DNA from: Desulfofustis sp.
Lineage (GTDB): Bacteria; Desulfobacterota; Desulfobulbia; Desulfobulbales; Desulfocapsaceae
Length of the DNA: 64,000 nt
NCBI GenBank assembly: GCA_022340565.1
Contig: JAJDNR010000026.1
Span: forward strand, 1 to 64,000
Direction: 5' to 3'
The notes under the pieces were generated by a model. The model was not told the DNA's origin. It did no database searches and was given only the letters and a program-made list of their open reading frames with translations. Position 1 is the stretch's first letter; the number at the start of each line of letters is the position of its first letter. Below are positions 16,554 through 26,551 of this stretch, piece by piece. Position numbers and translations under genes: made by a program.

Positions 16554-18407
16554 ATGGTGAAAAACCGTTCCCAGAATACCCCATCGAATTCGACTGGAAG
16601 AGAACGACTGATCAGGGCCGCAGGCATCGATGAACTGGCCCAGAAACTGCTGCAGGTCGAGACCGAGCTGAACTCCAACATCCCTACAACCCTGTGGATC
16701 AGCGATCTTCACGGCGAAGGGGATCGTTTCAAGTCGATCCTTCGGGGACGCTTCGGGGTGCTCTACCAGACCTGCCGCGAAGCCCTGCCCAACACCTTTA
16801 CCCCGGACAAAGTGCAGCATCTTGTACGCATCATCAGACAGCATCAGTACCTGCAGGACGACACGATCAAGATGGACATGCAGGACGTTATTCTCTGCCT
16901 GGTGCAGGTGCTGCGCTATAAACTGAACAATGCACGCTACCGGGCAGAGGACGTGCTGCTGCCGGAATTCCAGGACTCGATCAGCAGGTTGCTGTCCGGC
17001 CTGCCGGTACCCGATCCGATTTTCGAGGAAGAGATCATCTCCGCGAGGCTGATCACCCATCTGTGCCATGCGATCCGTAACGTGCTGCTCGACCGCATCC
17101 AGGTCCTCGGCGACATTTTCGACCGCGGACCTCAGCCCGACAAAATCATCAGGATTCTCTCTTCACGGCCGTACCGACGCATCGTCGACTATGTATTCGG
17201 CAACCACGACATCCTCTGGATGGGCGCCGTTTCCGGCAACCGGTCGCTGGTTGCGGAAGCGATGCGCATCACCTTCCGGTACGATCATTTCGACTTCATG
17301 GCACGTCTCGATTTCGACATCTCCAAGCTGGAGTCGTTCGCCGCTTCGACCTACCCGCCGGACACGGTGACCGGTAATTTCAAGGCCAAGACCGATATGG
17401 GTCGGTCGATGGAGAAGGCCCTGGCCATCATTCAATTCAAACTCGAGGAACAGACCATACTGGATTTCCCCGATTACGATATGCAATCGAGGATGTGGCT
17501 GGACAAGCTCAGCAGGATGCTGCAAAACGACGATGTCGACGGCCTCAACGACACCTCTTTCCCAACCCTCGACCACAGCAATCCCAGGTCACTCTCCGCC
17601 GATGAGGCGCTGGTAATCGAGGACCTGACCCACCAGTTCATCACCAACCGAAAACTCAAGCGGCTGCTGTTTTATATGTTCGGGGTTGGCAACACCTACT
17701 CGATCTACAACGACATCCTCAATATTCACGCACTCGTTCCGTCCACCAGCGATGGTGAATTCGACGAGTTCCTAGGTCTGTCCGGGAAAAATCTGCTCGA
17801 TTACATCCAGAACACCATCGAGCGTGTCGGCCAGCACTACATCGAGGGAAAACCCCAGACGGCAAAAGACCAGGCGCTGTTCTTCTACCTCTGGTGCGGG
17901 CCTAAATCGCCTTTTTTCGGCAAACATGCGATGAAGACCTTCGAGCGCTACTTTCTCATCGACAAGCAGACTCATGTCGAGCGCACCCTGTACTGGCAGC
18001 AGAACCTCGAAACCCCGGAATTCAAGGAAAAGCTGCTGAAGGAGTTCGGTGTCAAGCGGGTGGTCTATGGTCATACCCCGATCAACTACCTGAAAGGCAA
18101 GCATATGGCCAGCGACGACGGGGTCGCGATCAACGTGGATGGCGGTTTCGCTGCCGCGTATTACAACCGCGGTCACTCTCTGGTGCAGACCCCCCATCAG
18201 CTGTATGGCATTATCCTGCCGACCCCGGACGAAATCAAAGAGGCCGAACGGAGGTTCGACTCCGCCCCGCTCGATATCGAACTGATCGACGAATTTCTGC
18301 ACCCCAAGAAGGTCAGAGACAGCCTTGAGGGCGAAAAACTGAGAATCGAGCGCGACCGGCTGATGGAACAGATCACTGCGCTGCAATCCGAACTTATCGA
18401 TTCGTGA
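16554..18407 (+). CDS. fbp: fructose-1,6-bisphosphatase class III
   Basis: A 617-residue gluconeogenic phosphatase of the Bacillus (class III) type, a metallophosphoesterase unrelated to classes I and [12 protein letters not shown] near the start, [40 protein letters not shown] and [12 protein letters not shown] are the metal-binding blocks in order. GGGTGAG precedes ATG 16554; a GTG nine bases upstream is possible. The class III GlpX-like pairing is notable: a divergent class II homologue begins 33 bases downstream, probably in the same operon. Confidence 0.95.
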   Translation: MVKNRSQNTPSNSTGRERLIRAAGIDELAQKLLQVETELNSNIPTTLWISDLHGEGDRFKSILRGRFGVLYQTCREALPNTFTPDKVQHLVRIIRQHQYLQDDTIKMDMQDVILCLVQVLRYKLNNARYRAEDVLLPEFQDSISRLLSGLPVPDPIFEEEIISARLITHLCHAIRNVLLDRIQVLGDIFDRGPQPDKIIRILSSRPYRRIVDYVFGNHDILWMGAVSGNRSLVAEAMRITFRYDHFDFMARLDFDISKLESFAASTYPPDTVTGNFKAKTDMGRSMEKALAIIQFKLEEQTILDFPDYDMQSRMWLDKLSRMLQNDDVDGLNDTSFPTLDHSNPRSLSADEALVIEDLTHQFITNRKLKRLLFYMFGVGNTYSIYNDILNIHALVPSTSDGEFDEFLGLSGKNLLDYIQNTIERVGQHYIEGKPQTAKDQALFFYLWCGPKSPFFGKHAMKTFERYFLIDKQTHVERTLYWQQNLETPEFKEKLLKEFGVKRVVYGHTPINYLKGKHMASDDGVAINVDGGFAAAYYNRGHSLVQTPHQLYGIILPTPDEIKEAERRFDSAPLDIELIDEFLHPKKVRDSLEGEKLRIERDRLMEQITALQSELIDS

Positions 18408-18440
18408 AGTCCGAGAAAACACCAGACCCGCAGGTACAGT

Positions 18441-19388
18441 ATGGATACCAACTACGGAATGGAAATCGTCAGGGCGACCGAAATTTCCGCACTGACCGCC
18501 GCCAGAGAACAGGGACTCGGCGACTACATCAATATCCTCAATCATGCCCGGGATGCCATCAGCAAGACCTTGAACCGTTTGCATATAGACGGCTATCTGA
18601 TCAACGATCGTTTCAAGGGCCGAGAGGACATCGTCTGCCTCCCGGAAAAACTCGGCAGAGGCGGTCCCACCATGGACCTGATGGCAGTCGCGCTGGAGGC
18701 CCACCACTCTGCGGCCAACGGCGGCAACAATGCCACCTCCTATGCGGTGATCGCTCCTAAAGGTGTTATCCAGACCGTCCCCAACCTGGGTATGTACAAG
18801 ATCGTCGTCGGTCCGGCAGTCGGCAATGTCGTCGATATCAACCAGCCGCCCAGCACCAATGTCAAACGGGTGGCGCGGGCATTGGGAAAATATACCGAAA
18901 ACGTCACCGTCTGTATCCTCAACCAGGCAAGGCACAAACAGTTGATCAAGGAGGTCCGGCAAAGCGGTGCGCGCATCAAGCTGATCGAGGAAGGTGAAAT
19001 CAGCGGGTGCCTGTCGGCAATAACCGGGGAAAAGGCAGATATCTACCTGGGGTACGGTTACGCACCCGAATCGACCCTGGTGGCCGCGGCGATCAACTGT
19101 CTCGGGGGTTATTTTGAGGGCAAGATCGTGTACGAGAACGACCGCGACAAGCGCCAGGCCAAAGCCCACAAAATCAACAATTTCGAGAAAATTTTCCGGG
19201 CCCACGACCTGGTCCGCTCCAAAGAAGTAGCCGTTGCCGCAACCGGCATCACCGATGGTGAGTTTCTTGAGGGTGTCAGATTCACGTCAAACGGTGCGGT
19301 AACCAGCTCCTTTGTCGCCCGAGGTGAAACGAAGACCTATCGAAAGCTCGAAACCAGACATTTTTTCGATTTCAAACCGGTATTTTAA
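18441..19388 (+). CDS. divergent GlpX-like (FBPase class II family) protein
   Basis: A 315-residue protein with the GlpX fold. Matches along the length include RATEISALTAAREQGLGD, VGPAVGNVVDINQPPSTNVKRVARALGK, GYGYAPESTLVAAAINCLGG and AATGITDGEFLEGVRF. However, against E. coli GlpX from memory, Asp33 is Leu, Glu57 is Arg and the DPIEGT block reads VALEAH, so Asp85 is lost while Glu88 and the PE of GGAPEG are kept. Ordinary FBPase chemistry is therefore doubtful. It could be a regulator or subunit, or act on another sugar phosphate. It follows the class III FBPase by 33 bases. Confidence 0.8.
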   Translation: MDTNYGMEIVRATEISALTAAREQGLGDYINILNHARDAISKTLNRLHIDGYLINDRFKGREDIVCLPEKLGRGGPTMDLMAVALEAHHSAANGGNNATSYAVIAPKGVIQTVPNLGMYKIVVGPAVGNVVDINQPPSTNVKRVARALGKYTENVTVCILNQARHKQLIKEVRQSGARIKLIEEGEISGCLSAITGEKADIYLGYGYAPESTLVAAAINCLGGYFEGKIVYENDRDKRQAKAHKINNFEKIFRAHDLVRSKEVAVAATGITDGEFLEGVRFTSNGAVTSSFVARGETKTYRKLETRHFFDFKPVF

Positions 19389-19661
19389 ACATCGGTCTTC
19401 AGACTCATGAGGTGCTCGCCACCACAGCGGCCTGGCAACGAGCTACTCTGAGAGAGCCCAACGCCCATCACCGCTGCGGTGCTCAGTCCTGTCAAAGCAA
19501 CGGTCACCTGCCACACCAGCTTGGCAGACCCAGGATCGACAGTATCGAAATTGGTAAGCCGTTGCGAACGCGATTTGCTATTGCGCGTTCTCGTATTATT
19601 GTCCCTCAAACAGATCTTTACTGGTATTATCTCCGCACAACGCAAACAGCTGGACATCTCC

Positions 19662-20492
19662 ATGCACCGTTTTTTTTCATTCGCGATCACCTGTGTTGTC
19701 GTATATCTGAGCGTTTTTCCGGGACAATCCGTGGCCGGACCGGTGATCGAGCGTATCCGCACCAACCAGGAACTGGTTCTGGGCACCCCGGGGGACTTCC
19801 CGCCTTTCAGCGTTATATCAGAGTTGGGCGACCTGATTGGCTTCGACGTTTCCCTCGCCCGGGAACTGGCGAAATCAATGGGTGTCAACCTCCGTATCGA
19901 GCGGCTTCCATTTTCAGAGCTGATTTCCACGCTCAAGAGCGGACAGGTCGACATGATCATGTCCGGTCTCAGCGTTACGCCGAAACGTAACATGGATATC
20001 GCGTTTGTCGGGCCGTATGGTAATTCCGGGCAGGCCTTCATCGGCCAGAAGGAGATCATAGAATCACTCGGCGAACCGAAGGATCTGAACCGGGCAGATC
20101 TGAAAATCGGCGCGCTTCAGGATACCACCGCTGAATTGACCCTCAAGGCGCTGATGCCGCAGGCTGAGCCCGTTCTGACGAAAAGCCTCGATGAGTTACT
20201 GATCAAACTGCTCAGAGGCGAGATCGACGGACTCATTTCCGACTATCCTTACTGCAAGGTGGCAGAATATCGGTACAAAAGCCAGGGGCTGCTGGTCTAT
20301 GACAAGATCTTGAGTTTCGAACAGCTCGGCATCGGGGTCCTCCCGGACGATCCGCTTTTTGTAAACCTGCTGACCAACTACCTGAACCTGCTCGTCGGTT
20401 CAGGAGCACTCAAGGCCATGCAGGAATACTGGTTCAAAAGCAGCGACTGGATCGTGGCCTTGCCCGATCTCACCATTTTCAAGGATTTTTGA
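19662..20492 (+). CDS. family 3 extracellular solute-binding protein
   Basis: A 276-residue periplasmic protein of the amino-acid/PBPb type. ATG 19662 begins a clear signal peptide (MHRFFSFAITCVVVYLSVFPGQSVAG); the ORF-track extension upstream is not coding-like. LVLGTPGDFPPFSVISELGDLIGFDVSLARELAKSMGV and LKSGQVDMIMSGLSVTPKRNMDIAFV are family hallmarks. There is no ABC permease or ATPase nearby. Instead its TGA overlaps the nhaA ATG by one base (TGATG), so the two are translationally coupled. Confidence 0.88.
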   Translation: MHRFFSFAITCVVVYLSVFPGQSVAGPVIERIRTNQELVLGTPGDFPPFSVISELGDLIGFDVSLARELAKSMGVNLRIERLPFSELISTLKSGQVDMIMSGLSVTPKRNMDIAFVGPYGNSGQAFIGQKEIIESLGEPKDLNRADLKIGALQDTTAELTLKALMPQAEPVLTKSLDELLIKLLRGEIDGLISDYPYCKVAEYRYKSQGLLVYDKILSFEQLGIGVLPDDPLFVNLLTNYLNLLVGSGALKAMQEYWFKSSDWIVALPDLTIFKDF

Positions 20493-21883
20493 TGCAGCCG
20501 GGAGACAAATCCAACAGCGCAGCTCGTTCGCTGTTTCCAATGTTCGAGGACACCTTCAGGCGCGCGATGTCTCCCATCGAGGAATTTCTGCATCGGGAAT
20601 CGACCTCGGGGATCCTGCTGATGGTCTGTGTCACTGTTGCGTTGGTCACCGCAAACAGTCCGCTCTATCCGGCCTACGATGCATTTTTGCATGCTGAATT
20701 GACGATCTCCACCCCCGTTTTCTCCATATCCCACTCTATCCATCACTGGATCAACGACGGGTTGATGGCGCTGTTCTTTTTTGTGATCGGGCTCGAGGTC
20801 AAACGGGAAATTCTGATCGGAGAACTCTCCAATCTCCGCCAGGCTGTCCTGCCGATAGGGGCAGCGATCGGAGGAATGGTCGTTCCCGCCGGGTGCTTCC
20901 TTCTTTTCAATCCTGCAGGAGACACGGCCGCCGGCTGGGGCATACCGATGGCGACCGATATCGCCTTTGCAGTCGGTATCATCGCCCTGCTGGGTTCGCG
21001 GGTACCGAGACCGCTGGTCGCCATGCTGCTGGCGCTGGCGATTGTCGATGATATCGGTGCGGTCCTGGTCATCGCGCTGTTCTACACCGATGCCATCCAC
21101 ACCGGTCCCCTGCTGTTCTCGGCACTGTGTCTGATTCTGCTGACCGCTGCCAATCTTGTGGGGATCAGAAGGCCCCTGCCGTATGCCATTCTGGGCATCA
21201 TACTCTGGCTCGCGATGATGGAATCGGGCATCCACGCGACCCTAGCCGGAGTTCTCGCGGCCTTTGCCGTGCCGGCCCGCTCCTCCAGCGACGCCCAACA
21301 GTTCTCCGCGGCCATCACCTCTCTGGCTGCAGATTTCAGAGCTCAGATCAATATCGTGTCAGGACCGGGCCGGCTGAACGTTCTCAGGAACAGTCAGAAA
21401 CAGGCGATCCTGCAGTCAATCGAAGACAGCGTGCACCATATGGAGAGCCCGCTGCAGCGCATGGAACACGGGCTTCATAGCTGGGTATCGTTTCTGATTA
21501 TCCCGGTTTTTGCTCTGGCCAACGCCGGCATACCGATCGATTTCGGCCGTCTTGACGAGATCGTGACCCATCCGGTTACCATCGGCGTCCTGGTCGGTCT
21601 GCTTGCCGGCAAAGTGATCGGTGTCGCGCTCAGTTCATGGCTGATTGTAGCTTTCGGACTCAGTGATCTGCCGGAAGGGGTTACGTTTATGCAGATCATC
21701 GGGATCGGTTTCCTCGCGGGCATCGGTTTTACGATGTCGATATTCATCGCATCGCTTGGCTTCGCAGCACATCCTGATTACCTGCTCAACGCCAAAATCG
21801 GCATCGTGTTCGCTTCGGTCGCAGCAGGCCTTGCCGGATATTCATGGCTGCGAGGGTCCACCCGTGAGTCCGCTGTCCAGTGA
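20492..21883 (+). CDS. nhaA: Na+/H+ antiporter NhaA
   Basis: A 463-residue inner-membrane electrogenic antiporter. The N-terminal PIEEFLHRESTSGILLM, then NDGLMALFFFVIGLEVKREILIGEL, MATDIAFAVGIIALLG and LLALAIVDDIGAVLVIALFY are all present; the VDD pair holds the two aspartates essential for ion exchange. About 60 residues longer than E. coli NhaA, with the extra length near 265-320 between helices. The ATG overlaps the stop of a solute-binding protein gene, an unusual partner. Confidence 0.95.
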   Translation: MQPGDKSNSAARSLFPMFEDTFRRAMSPIEEFLHRESTSGILLMVCVTVALVTANSPLYPAYDAFLHAELTISTPVFSISHSIHHWINDGLMALFFFVIGLEVKREILIGELSNLRQAVLPIGAAIGGMVVPAGCFLLFNPAGDTAAGWGIPMATDIAFAVGIIALLGSRVPRPLVAMLLALAIVDDIGAVLVIALFYTDAIHTGPLLFSALCLILLTAANLVGIRRPLPYAILGIILWLAMMESGIHATLAGVLAAFAVPARSSSDAQQFSAAITSLAADFRAQINIVSGPGRLNVLRNSQKQAILQSIEDSVHHMESPLQRMEHGLHSWVSFLIIPVFALANAGIPIDFGRLDEIVTHPVTIGVLVGLLAGKVIGVALSSWLIVAFGLSDLPEGVTFMQIIGIGFLAGIGFTMSIFIASLGFAAHPDYLLNAKIGIVFASVAAGLAGYSWLRGSTRESAVQ

Positions 21884-21957
21884 TCGGCGTCGATGCCCTC
21901 GCGGCAGGCAGTGACCGCACACCGATGAGAGCATCTTCAGAAATATTTTTTTCTTTC

Positions 21958-22000
21958 CGTAAATCGCCGTATTTACGAATTCGACCATATTTTTTATAAT
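21958..22000 (+). promoter_or_regulatory. sigma-70 promoter overlapped by an inverted repeat, for the lipoprotein-dnaE unit
   Basis: TTTACG at 21972-21977, a 17-base spacer and a perfect TATAAT at 21995-22000. The inverted repeat CGTAAAT-CGCCGT-ATTTACG (21958-21977) covers the -35 element, a placement expected for a repressor site. The surrounding 100 bases are strikingly AT-rich compared with the window. The downstream ATG is at 22119, giving a leader of about 110 bases. Confidence 0.6.
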
Positions 22001-22118
22001 AATTTCAAATAAATATATACTTCCATTTTTTATGCACAATTTACAGAGAACGTGTTACGTTCACTATTTATTCGCGTATTCCCCCTCCGTTCAGCACATG
22101 CCCGAGGAGTAAATTCTT

Positions 22119-23039
22119 ATGCACAGACTATTCTGCCGGTTGCTGTTCTGTTCCCTCTTGGGCCTGTCCGGATGCGGTCCTGCAACGATCAACCAAGCAG
22201 TGAAGGATGAGCAGAGCCCCCTTGATTCGAGGCAGATCTTCGACATCGTTTCCGGCAACTCGCTGATCATGCTGGCCCCAAATTTCTCCGGCACCGTATA
22301 CTTCGACGAGAATGGATTGCTTTCGGCGGTAGACAACCAGGACCAGCGCGATATCGGCACGTGGGATGTCAACGATCAAGACCAGCTCTGCATGAAATTC
22401 AAGCTCTGGTACTATGGGGATACGAAATGTTATCGTGTGTTCAATGATGAACAGGAGGAGAAGCTTTCTTTCTTCACAACCAACGGGGCTGCCTATTATA
22501 CCGCCGTGAGCGTCGCCGGTGACCCGGCGTCTCTTGCCTCCCGCCTCGGCACCTCCTCCTCGCCCCGTTCGGTCCGCAAGCAGTACTCCGACTCCGACAG
22601 CAGCGGGCGGACCAGTCCGTCATCACAACAAGCTGCATCGGCAGACAGGAGCGAGATCACCGTATCGCCCTCGACAAGCGATGACACCGAAAAGACGGTA
22701 AAGCGCCTGGCCGGGGACTGTCCCGGGTGCAAACTTGCCGGCCTCGACCTGAGAGAGACGTCTCTGATCAAAGCCAACCTGCAGGATGCCGACCTGTCGG
22801 GAGCCGATCTCCGTTATGCGAATCTGCGCCGGGCGAATCTCAAGGGTGCCAATCTCGAAGGGGCCAACCTTACCCACGCGAACCTGCCGGGAGCAGATCT
22901 GACCGGGGCCAACTTAAGAAACTGCGACCTGACGGGCGCCAACCTGCTGCTCGCCAATTTTACCGATGCAGATACGGCCGGGGCCAATTTCACCAACGCC
23001 AATCTTGAAAGAATCATAGGATTGAACAGACAACAATGA
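22119..23039 (+). CDS. pentapeptide-repeat lipoprotein
   Basis: A 306-residue exported protein. MHRLFCRLLFCSLLGLSGC ends in a lipobox, so it is anchored by lipid. Residues about 30-140 form an unidentified domain (DIVSGNSLIMLAPNFSGTVYFDENG...IGTWDVNDQDQLCMKFKLWYYGDTKCYRV) resembling small beta-rich periplasmic domains. A serine-rich linker follows, then from about 195 onwards A(N/D)LxG pentapeptides form a right-handed beta helix (ANLKGANLEGANLTHANLPGADL). GAGGAG precedes the ATG. The stop overlaps dnaE by four bases. Confidence 0.82.
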   Translation: MHRLFCRLLFCSLLGLSGCGPATINQAVKDEQSPLDSRQIFDIVSGNSLIMLAPNFSGTVYFDENGLLSAVDNQDQRDIGTWDVNDQDQLCMKFKLWYYGDTKCYRVFNDEQEEKLSFFTTNGAAYYTAVSVAGDPASLASRLGTSSSPRSVRKQYSDSDSSGRTSPSSQQAASADRSEITVSPSTSDDTEKTVKRLAGDCPGCKLAGLDLRETSLIKANLQDADLSGADLRYANLRRANLKGANLEGANLTHANLPGADLTGANLRNCDLTGANLLLANFTDADTAGANFTNANLERIIGLNRQQ

Positions 23040-26000
23040 GCGCAGGATTCGTTCATCTCCATGTCCATACCCAGCACAGTCTCCTCGATGGGGCGATTCA
23101 GGTTCCCGAACTGCTGAAGAAATGCAGCGAGTATCAGATGGACGCGGTGGCCGTCACCGACCACGGTGCAATGTACGGGGCGCTGGAATTTTTTGTTAAG
23201 GCGAAAAAGGCCGGTATCAAACCGATCGTCGGCTGCGAGTTCTATATCGCCCAGGGGAGCAGAACCGACAAATCCACCGGAGATGCTGGTGTGGCTTATC
23301 ATCTGATACTTCTGGCGATGAACTATCAGGGCTACCGCCATCTGATGAAGCTTTCCAGCATTGCCCAGTTCGAGGGCTTTTACTACAAGCCCCGCATCGA
23401 CAAAGAGGTCCTCAGACAATACAGCGGTGACCTCATCGCCCTCAGTGCCTGCCTGCACGGCGAGGTGCCCTGGCTCATATCCCATGACCGCTTCGACGAA
23501 GCGCGGGAGGCTGCCCGGGAAATGCAGGCATTGTTCGGTGACCGTTACTACTTCGAACTCCAGGAAAACGGCATCGACGAGCAGCAGGTCGTCAACCGGG
23601 GCCTGCTGAAACTCAGCAAAGAGCTCGGCATCAAGGTCCTGGCCACCAATGATTGCCATTATCTGAACAAGGAAGAAGCCCACGCCCATGAGGTGCTTCT
23701 CTGTATCCAGACCGGCAAGACCATCAACGACCCAAAGCGATTCAAATTCTCTTCGGATGATTTCTTCTTCAAGTCGCCGGACGAGATGAAGCGGACCTTC
23801 CATTACTGCCCCGAGGCGATTTCCAACACCGTCGAGGTGGCCGAACGCTGCAATCTCGATATCGAGTTTGGACGCTACCATTTCCCCAACTTCCCGCTCC
23901 CCGAGGGTGATACCCTGGAATCGATGTTCTCCCGCGCCTGCCATGAGGGTCTCAAGCAGCGCTTCGCGGCGATGCGCAGAAAAGGACCGCTGACACCGGA
24001 AGTTGAGAAGCAGTACCGTGAACGACTGGACATGGAGATCGGGGTTATCAACGAAATGGGGTTTTCCGGCTACTTCCTGATCGTCGCCGACTTCATCAAC
24101 TGGGCCAAAGACCACGACATCCCGGTCGGTCCCGGCAGAGGTTCCGGTGCCGGCAGCCTTGCCGCCTACTGCATGTCAATTACCGATATCGATCCAATCC
24201 CCTACGGACTGATCTTCGAACGGTTTCTCAATATCGAAAGAAAATCGATGCCGGACTTCGATATCGATTTCTGCATGGAACGCCGCGGTGAAGTTCTCGA
24301 CTATGTCCGCAGCAAATACGGCGGCAGCGAACACGTCGCCCAGATTATCACCTACGGCTCGATGAAGGCCCGGGGCGTTATCAGAGATGTCGGACGGGCT
24401 CTTGACATCCCGTTCGGCGAGGTCGACAGGATCGCCAAGCTGGTTCCCGAGGAATTGGGGATGACTATCGATAAGGCAATCAACCAGGAGCCGAAATTGC
24501 TCGAAGCTGCAGACCTGGATCCGCGCATCGACGAACTTCTGAGGGTTTCGCGCACGCTCGAAGGTCTCGCCCGGCACACCTCGACCCACGCCGCGGGCGT
24601 CGTCGTGTCACCGGAACCGATAACCGAGTACCTGCCGGTTTGCAGGGGCAAGGAAAACGAGACGATTACCCAGTACGATATGAAGCACACCGAGATGACC
24701 GGACTCATCAAGTTCGATTTCCTGGGGCTGAAAACCCTGACGGTCATCAAAAAGGCGCTCGGTCACATTAAAATCGACTGCGGCAAGGATCTCGACATGT
24801 CAGCCATCGACATGGCCGATCAGAAAACCTACAAACTTCTGTGCAGCGGCAACTCGCTCGGCATCTTTCAGCTGGAAAGCAGCGGCATGCGTGAACTGCT
24901 GATGAAAATGGCGCCGGAGCAATTCAGCGATCTGATCGCCCTCGTTGCGCTCTACCGTCCGGGGCCGCTCGAGTCAGGCATGGTGGACACCTTCGTCAGC
25001 ACCAAGCACGGCCATCAGGAAGCCCACTACGTCCTGCCGCAGCTCGAACCGATCCTGGAGGAAACATACGGGGTTATCGTATACCAGGAGCAGGTCATGA
25101 AAATTGCCAACGTGCTGGCAAACTACTCGCTCGGCGATGCCGATATCCTCAGACGGGCCATGGGTAAAAAGATTCCCGAGGTCATGGAGGCCGAGAAAGA
25201 GAAGTTCATGGCAGGCGCCAGGGAAAATCGCATCGATCAGGACAAGGCCGCATATATCTTTGACCTGATGGCAAAATTCGCCGGGTACGGGTTCAACAAA
25301 TCCCACTCCGCGGCCTATGCGCTGATCGCCTACCAGACCGCCTATCTCAAAGCCCACTACCCCGCCCAGTTCATGGCCGCACTGCTGTCATGCGACATGA
25401 ACAATACCGACAAGGTTGTTGCCTACATCAACGAATGCCGGGAGCATCACATCGAAGTACTGCCTCCCGACATCAACGAAAGCGTGCAGGATTTCAGCGT
25501 CCACGAGGACCGTATCCGTTTCGGTCTGGCCGCGGTCAAGAATGTCGGTGAGGCGGCATTGGCAAGCATCATCCGGGAACGCGAAGAAAACGGCAAATTT
25601 ACGTCACTGGTGGATTTCTGCAACCGGGTCCATTCGGCCAGCGTCAACAATCGGGTAATCGAGAGTCTGATCAAGTCGGGATCGTTCGATTCCCTCGGCT
25701 GCAGACGATCACAGCTGCTCGCCGTTCTGCCGAAAGCCATGGACCAGGCAAAAGCCTATCACCGTGACCGGATGAGCGGACAGATGTCGCTGCTCTCGCT
25801 TGCCGGAGGCTCACCCGCAACCGCTGTCGCGAATATCGCCCTGCCCGATATCGAGGAGTGGCCGCAACGGGAAAAACTTATTTACGAGAAGGAGACGGTG
25901 GGATTTTACATAACCGGGCATCCCCTGGAATCGGCCATCGATGAGATCAGGACGATTACCGATTCCGACATTGCCGGTCTGAGCAATTTCAACGACGGGC

Positions 26001-26551
26001 AGCCGGTGAGAATCGGCGGACTCATCCGCAACCTTCGCCAACTCAAATCAAAGCGCGGCGAGCCAATGGCCTTCGTGACCGTCGAGGATATCCTGGAAAC
26101 CGTCGAAGTACTGGTTTTCCCGGAAGCCTACGCAGGCTGTTACCAGCTCTTGAACACCCCCGACCCGATCATCGTCAAAGGCACCATTCAGAAGAGCGAC
26201 CAGGGAATCAAGATCGTCGCCGATGACATCGATCTGCTGCCCGAGGCCCGGCTTAAATACACCGTCGCTGTCCACGCCAAGCTCAGGGCGGACACTATCA
26301 GCAGGCTGCGGCTCGAAGAACTCAAGGAAATCCTGTTCAACAACCACGGAGCCTGCCCTTTCTCGATCACCCTGCATTTTGCCGGCGAGGGTGAGGTGGA
26401 TGTGGAGATCAACAAGGATTTCAGCGTCAGGCCCTGCCGGGAAATGACCGTCAGCGTCACCGAGCTGTTCGGCTACAACCCGCTCTCATTCGTGAAAAAG
26501 ACCCTCGAACCGGCACCCCGCAAGCGAAGCTACAAGCAGCAGACGAATTGA
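23036..26551 (+). CDS. dnaE: DNA polymerase III alpha subunit
   Basis: An 1171-residue replicative polymerase of the DnaE1 type. FVHLHVHTQHSLLDG opens the PHP domain; GPGRGSGAGSLAAY and the catalytic PDFDIDFCMERR are in the palm; GYGFNKSHSAAYALIAYQTAYLKAHYP follows; the C-terminal third has the helix-hairpin-helix and OB domains (PVRIGGLIRNLRQLKSKRGEPMAFVTVED). Length is normal. The ATG sits inside the stop of the lipoprotein gene, with no own ribosome site, so translation may depend on that gene. Confidence 0.97.
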   Translation: MSAGFVHLHVHTQHSLLDGAIQVPELLKKCSEYQMDAVAVTDHGAMYGALEFFVKAKKAGIKPIVGCEFYIAQGSRTDKSTGDAGVAYHLILLAMNYQGYRHLMKLSSIAQFEGFYYKPRIDKEVLRQYSGDLIALSACLHGEVPWLISHDRFDEAREAAREMQALFGDRYYFELQENGIDEQQVVNRGLLKLSKELGIKVLATNDCHYLNKEEAHAHEVLLCIQTGKTINDPKRFKFSSDDFFFKSPDEMKRTFHYCPEAISNTVEVAERCNLDIEFGRYHFPNFPLPEGDTLESMFSRACHEGLKQRFAAMRRKGPLTPEVEKQYRERLDMEIGVINEMGFSGYFLIVADFINWAKDHDIPVGPGRGSGAGSLAAYCMSITDIDPIPYGLIFERFLNIERKSMPDFDIDFCMERRGEVLDYVRSKYGGSEHVAQIITYGSMKARGVIRDVGRALDIPFGEVDRIAKLVPEELGMTIDKAINQEPKLLEAADLDPRIDELLRVSRTLEGLARHTSTHAAGVVVSPEPITEYLPVCRGKENETITQYDMKHTEMTGLIKFDFLGLKTLTVIKKALGHIKIDCGKDLDMSAIDMADQKTYKLLCSGNSLGIFQLESSGMRELLMKMAPEQFSDLIALVALYRPGPLESGMVDTFVSTKHGHQEAHYVLPQLEPILEETYGVIVYQEQVMKIANVLANYSLGDADILRRAMGKKIPEVMEAEKEKFMAGARENRIDQDKAAYIFDLMAKFAGYGFNKSHSAAYALIAYQTAYLKAHYPAQFMAALLSCDMNNTDKVVAYINECREHHIEVLPPDINESVQDFSVHEDRIRFGLAAVKNVGEAALASIIREREENGKFTSLVDFCNRVHSASVNNRVIESLIKSGSFDSLGCRRSQLLAVLPKAMDQAKAYHRDRMSGQMSLLSLAGGSPATAVANIALPDIEEWPQREKLIYEKETVGFYITGHPLESAIDEIRTITDSDIAGLSNFNDGQPVRIGGLIRNLRQLKSKRGEPMAFVTVEDILETVEVLVFPEAYAGCYQLLNTPDPIIVKGTIQKSDQGIKIVADDIDLLPEARLKYTVAVHAKLRADTISRLRLEELKEILFNNHGACPFSITLHFAGEGEVDVEINKDFSVRPCREMTVSVTELFGYNPLSFVKKTLEPAPRKRSYKQQTN

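Noticed and set aside
17772-19205. 477-residue minus-strand ORF
   Set aside because: It runs antisense across two real genes (fbp and the GlpX-like gene) and lacks a ribosome site.
22814-24115. 433-residue minus-strand ORF
   Set aside because: Antisense to the lipoprotein and dnaE; its tail of RLAP repeats is just the reverse of the pentapeptide repeats.
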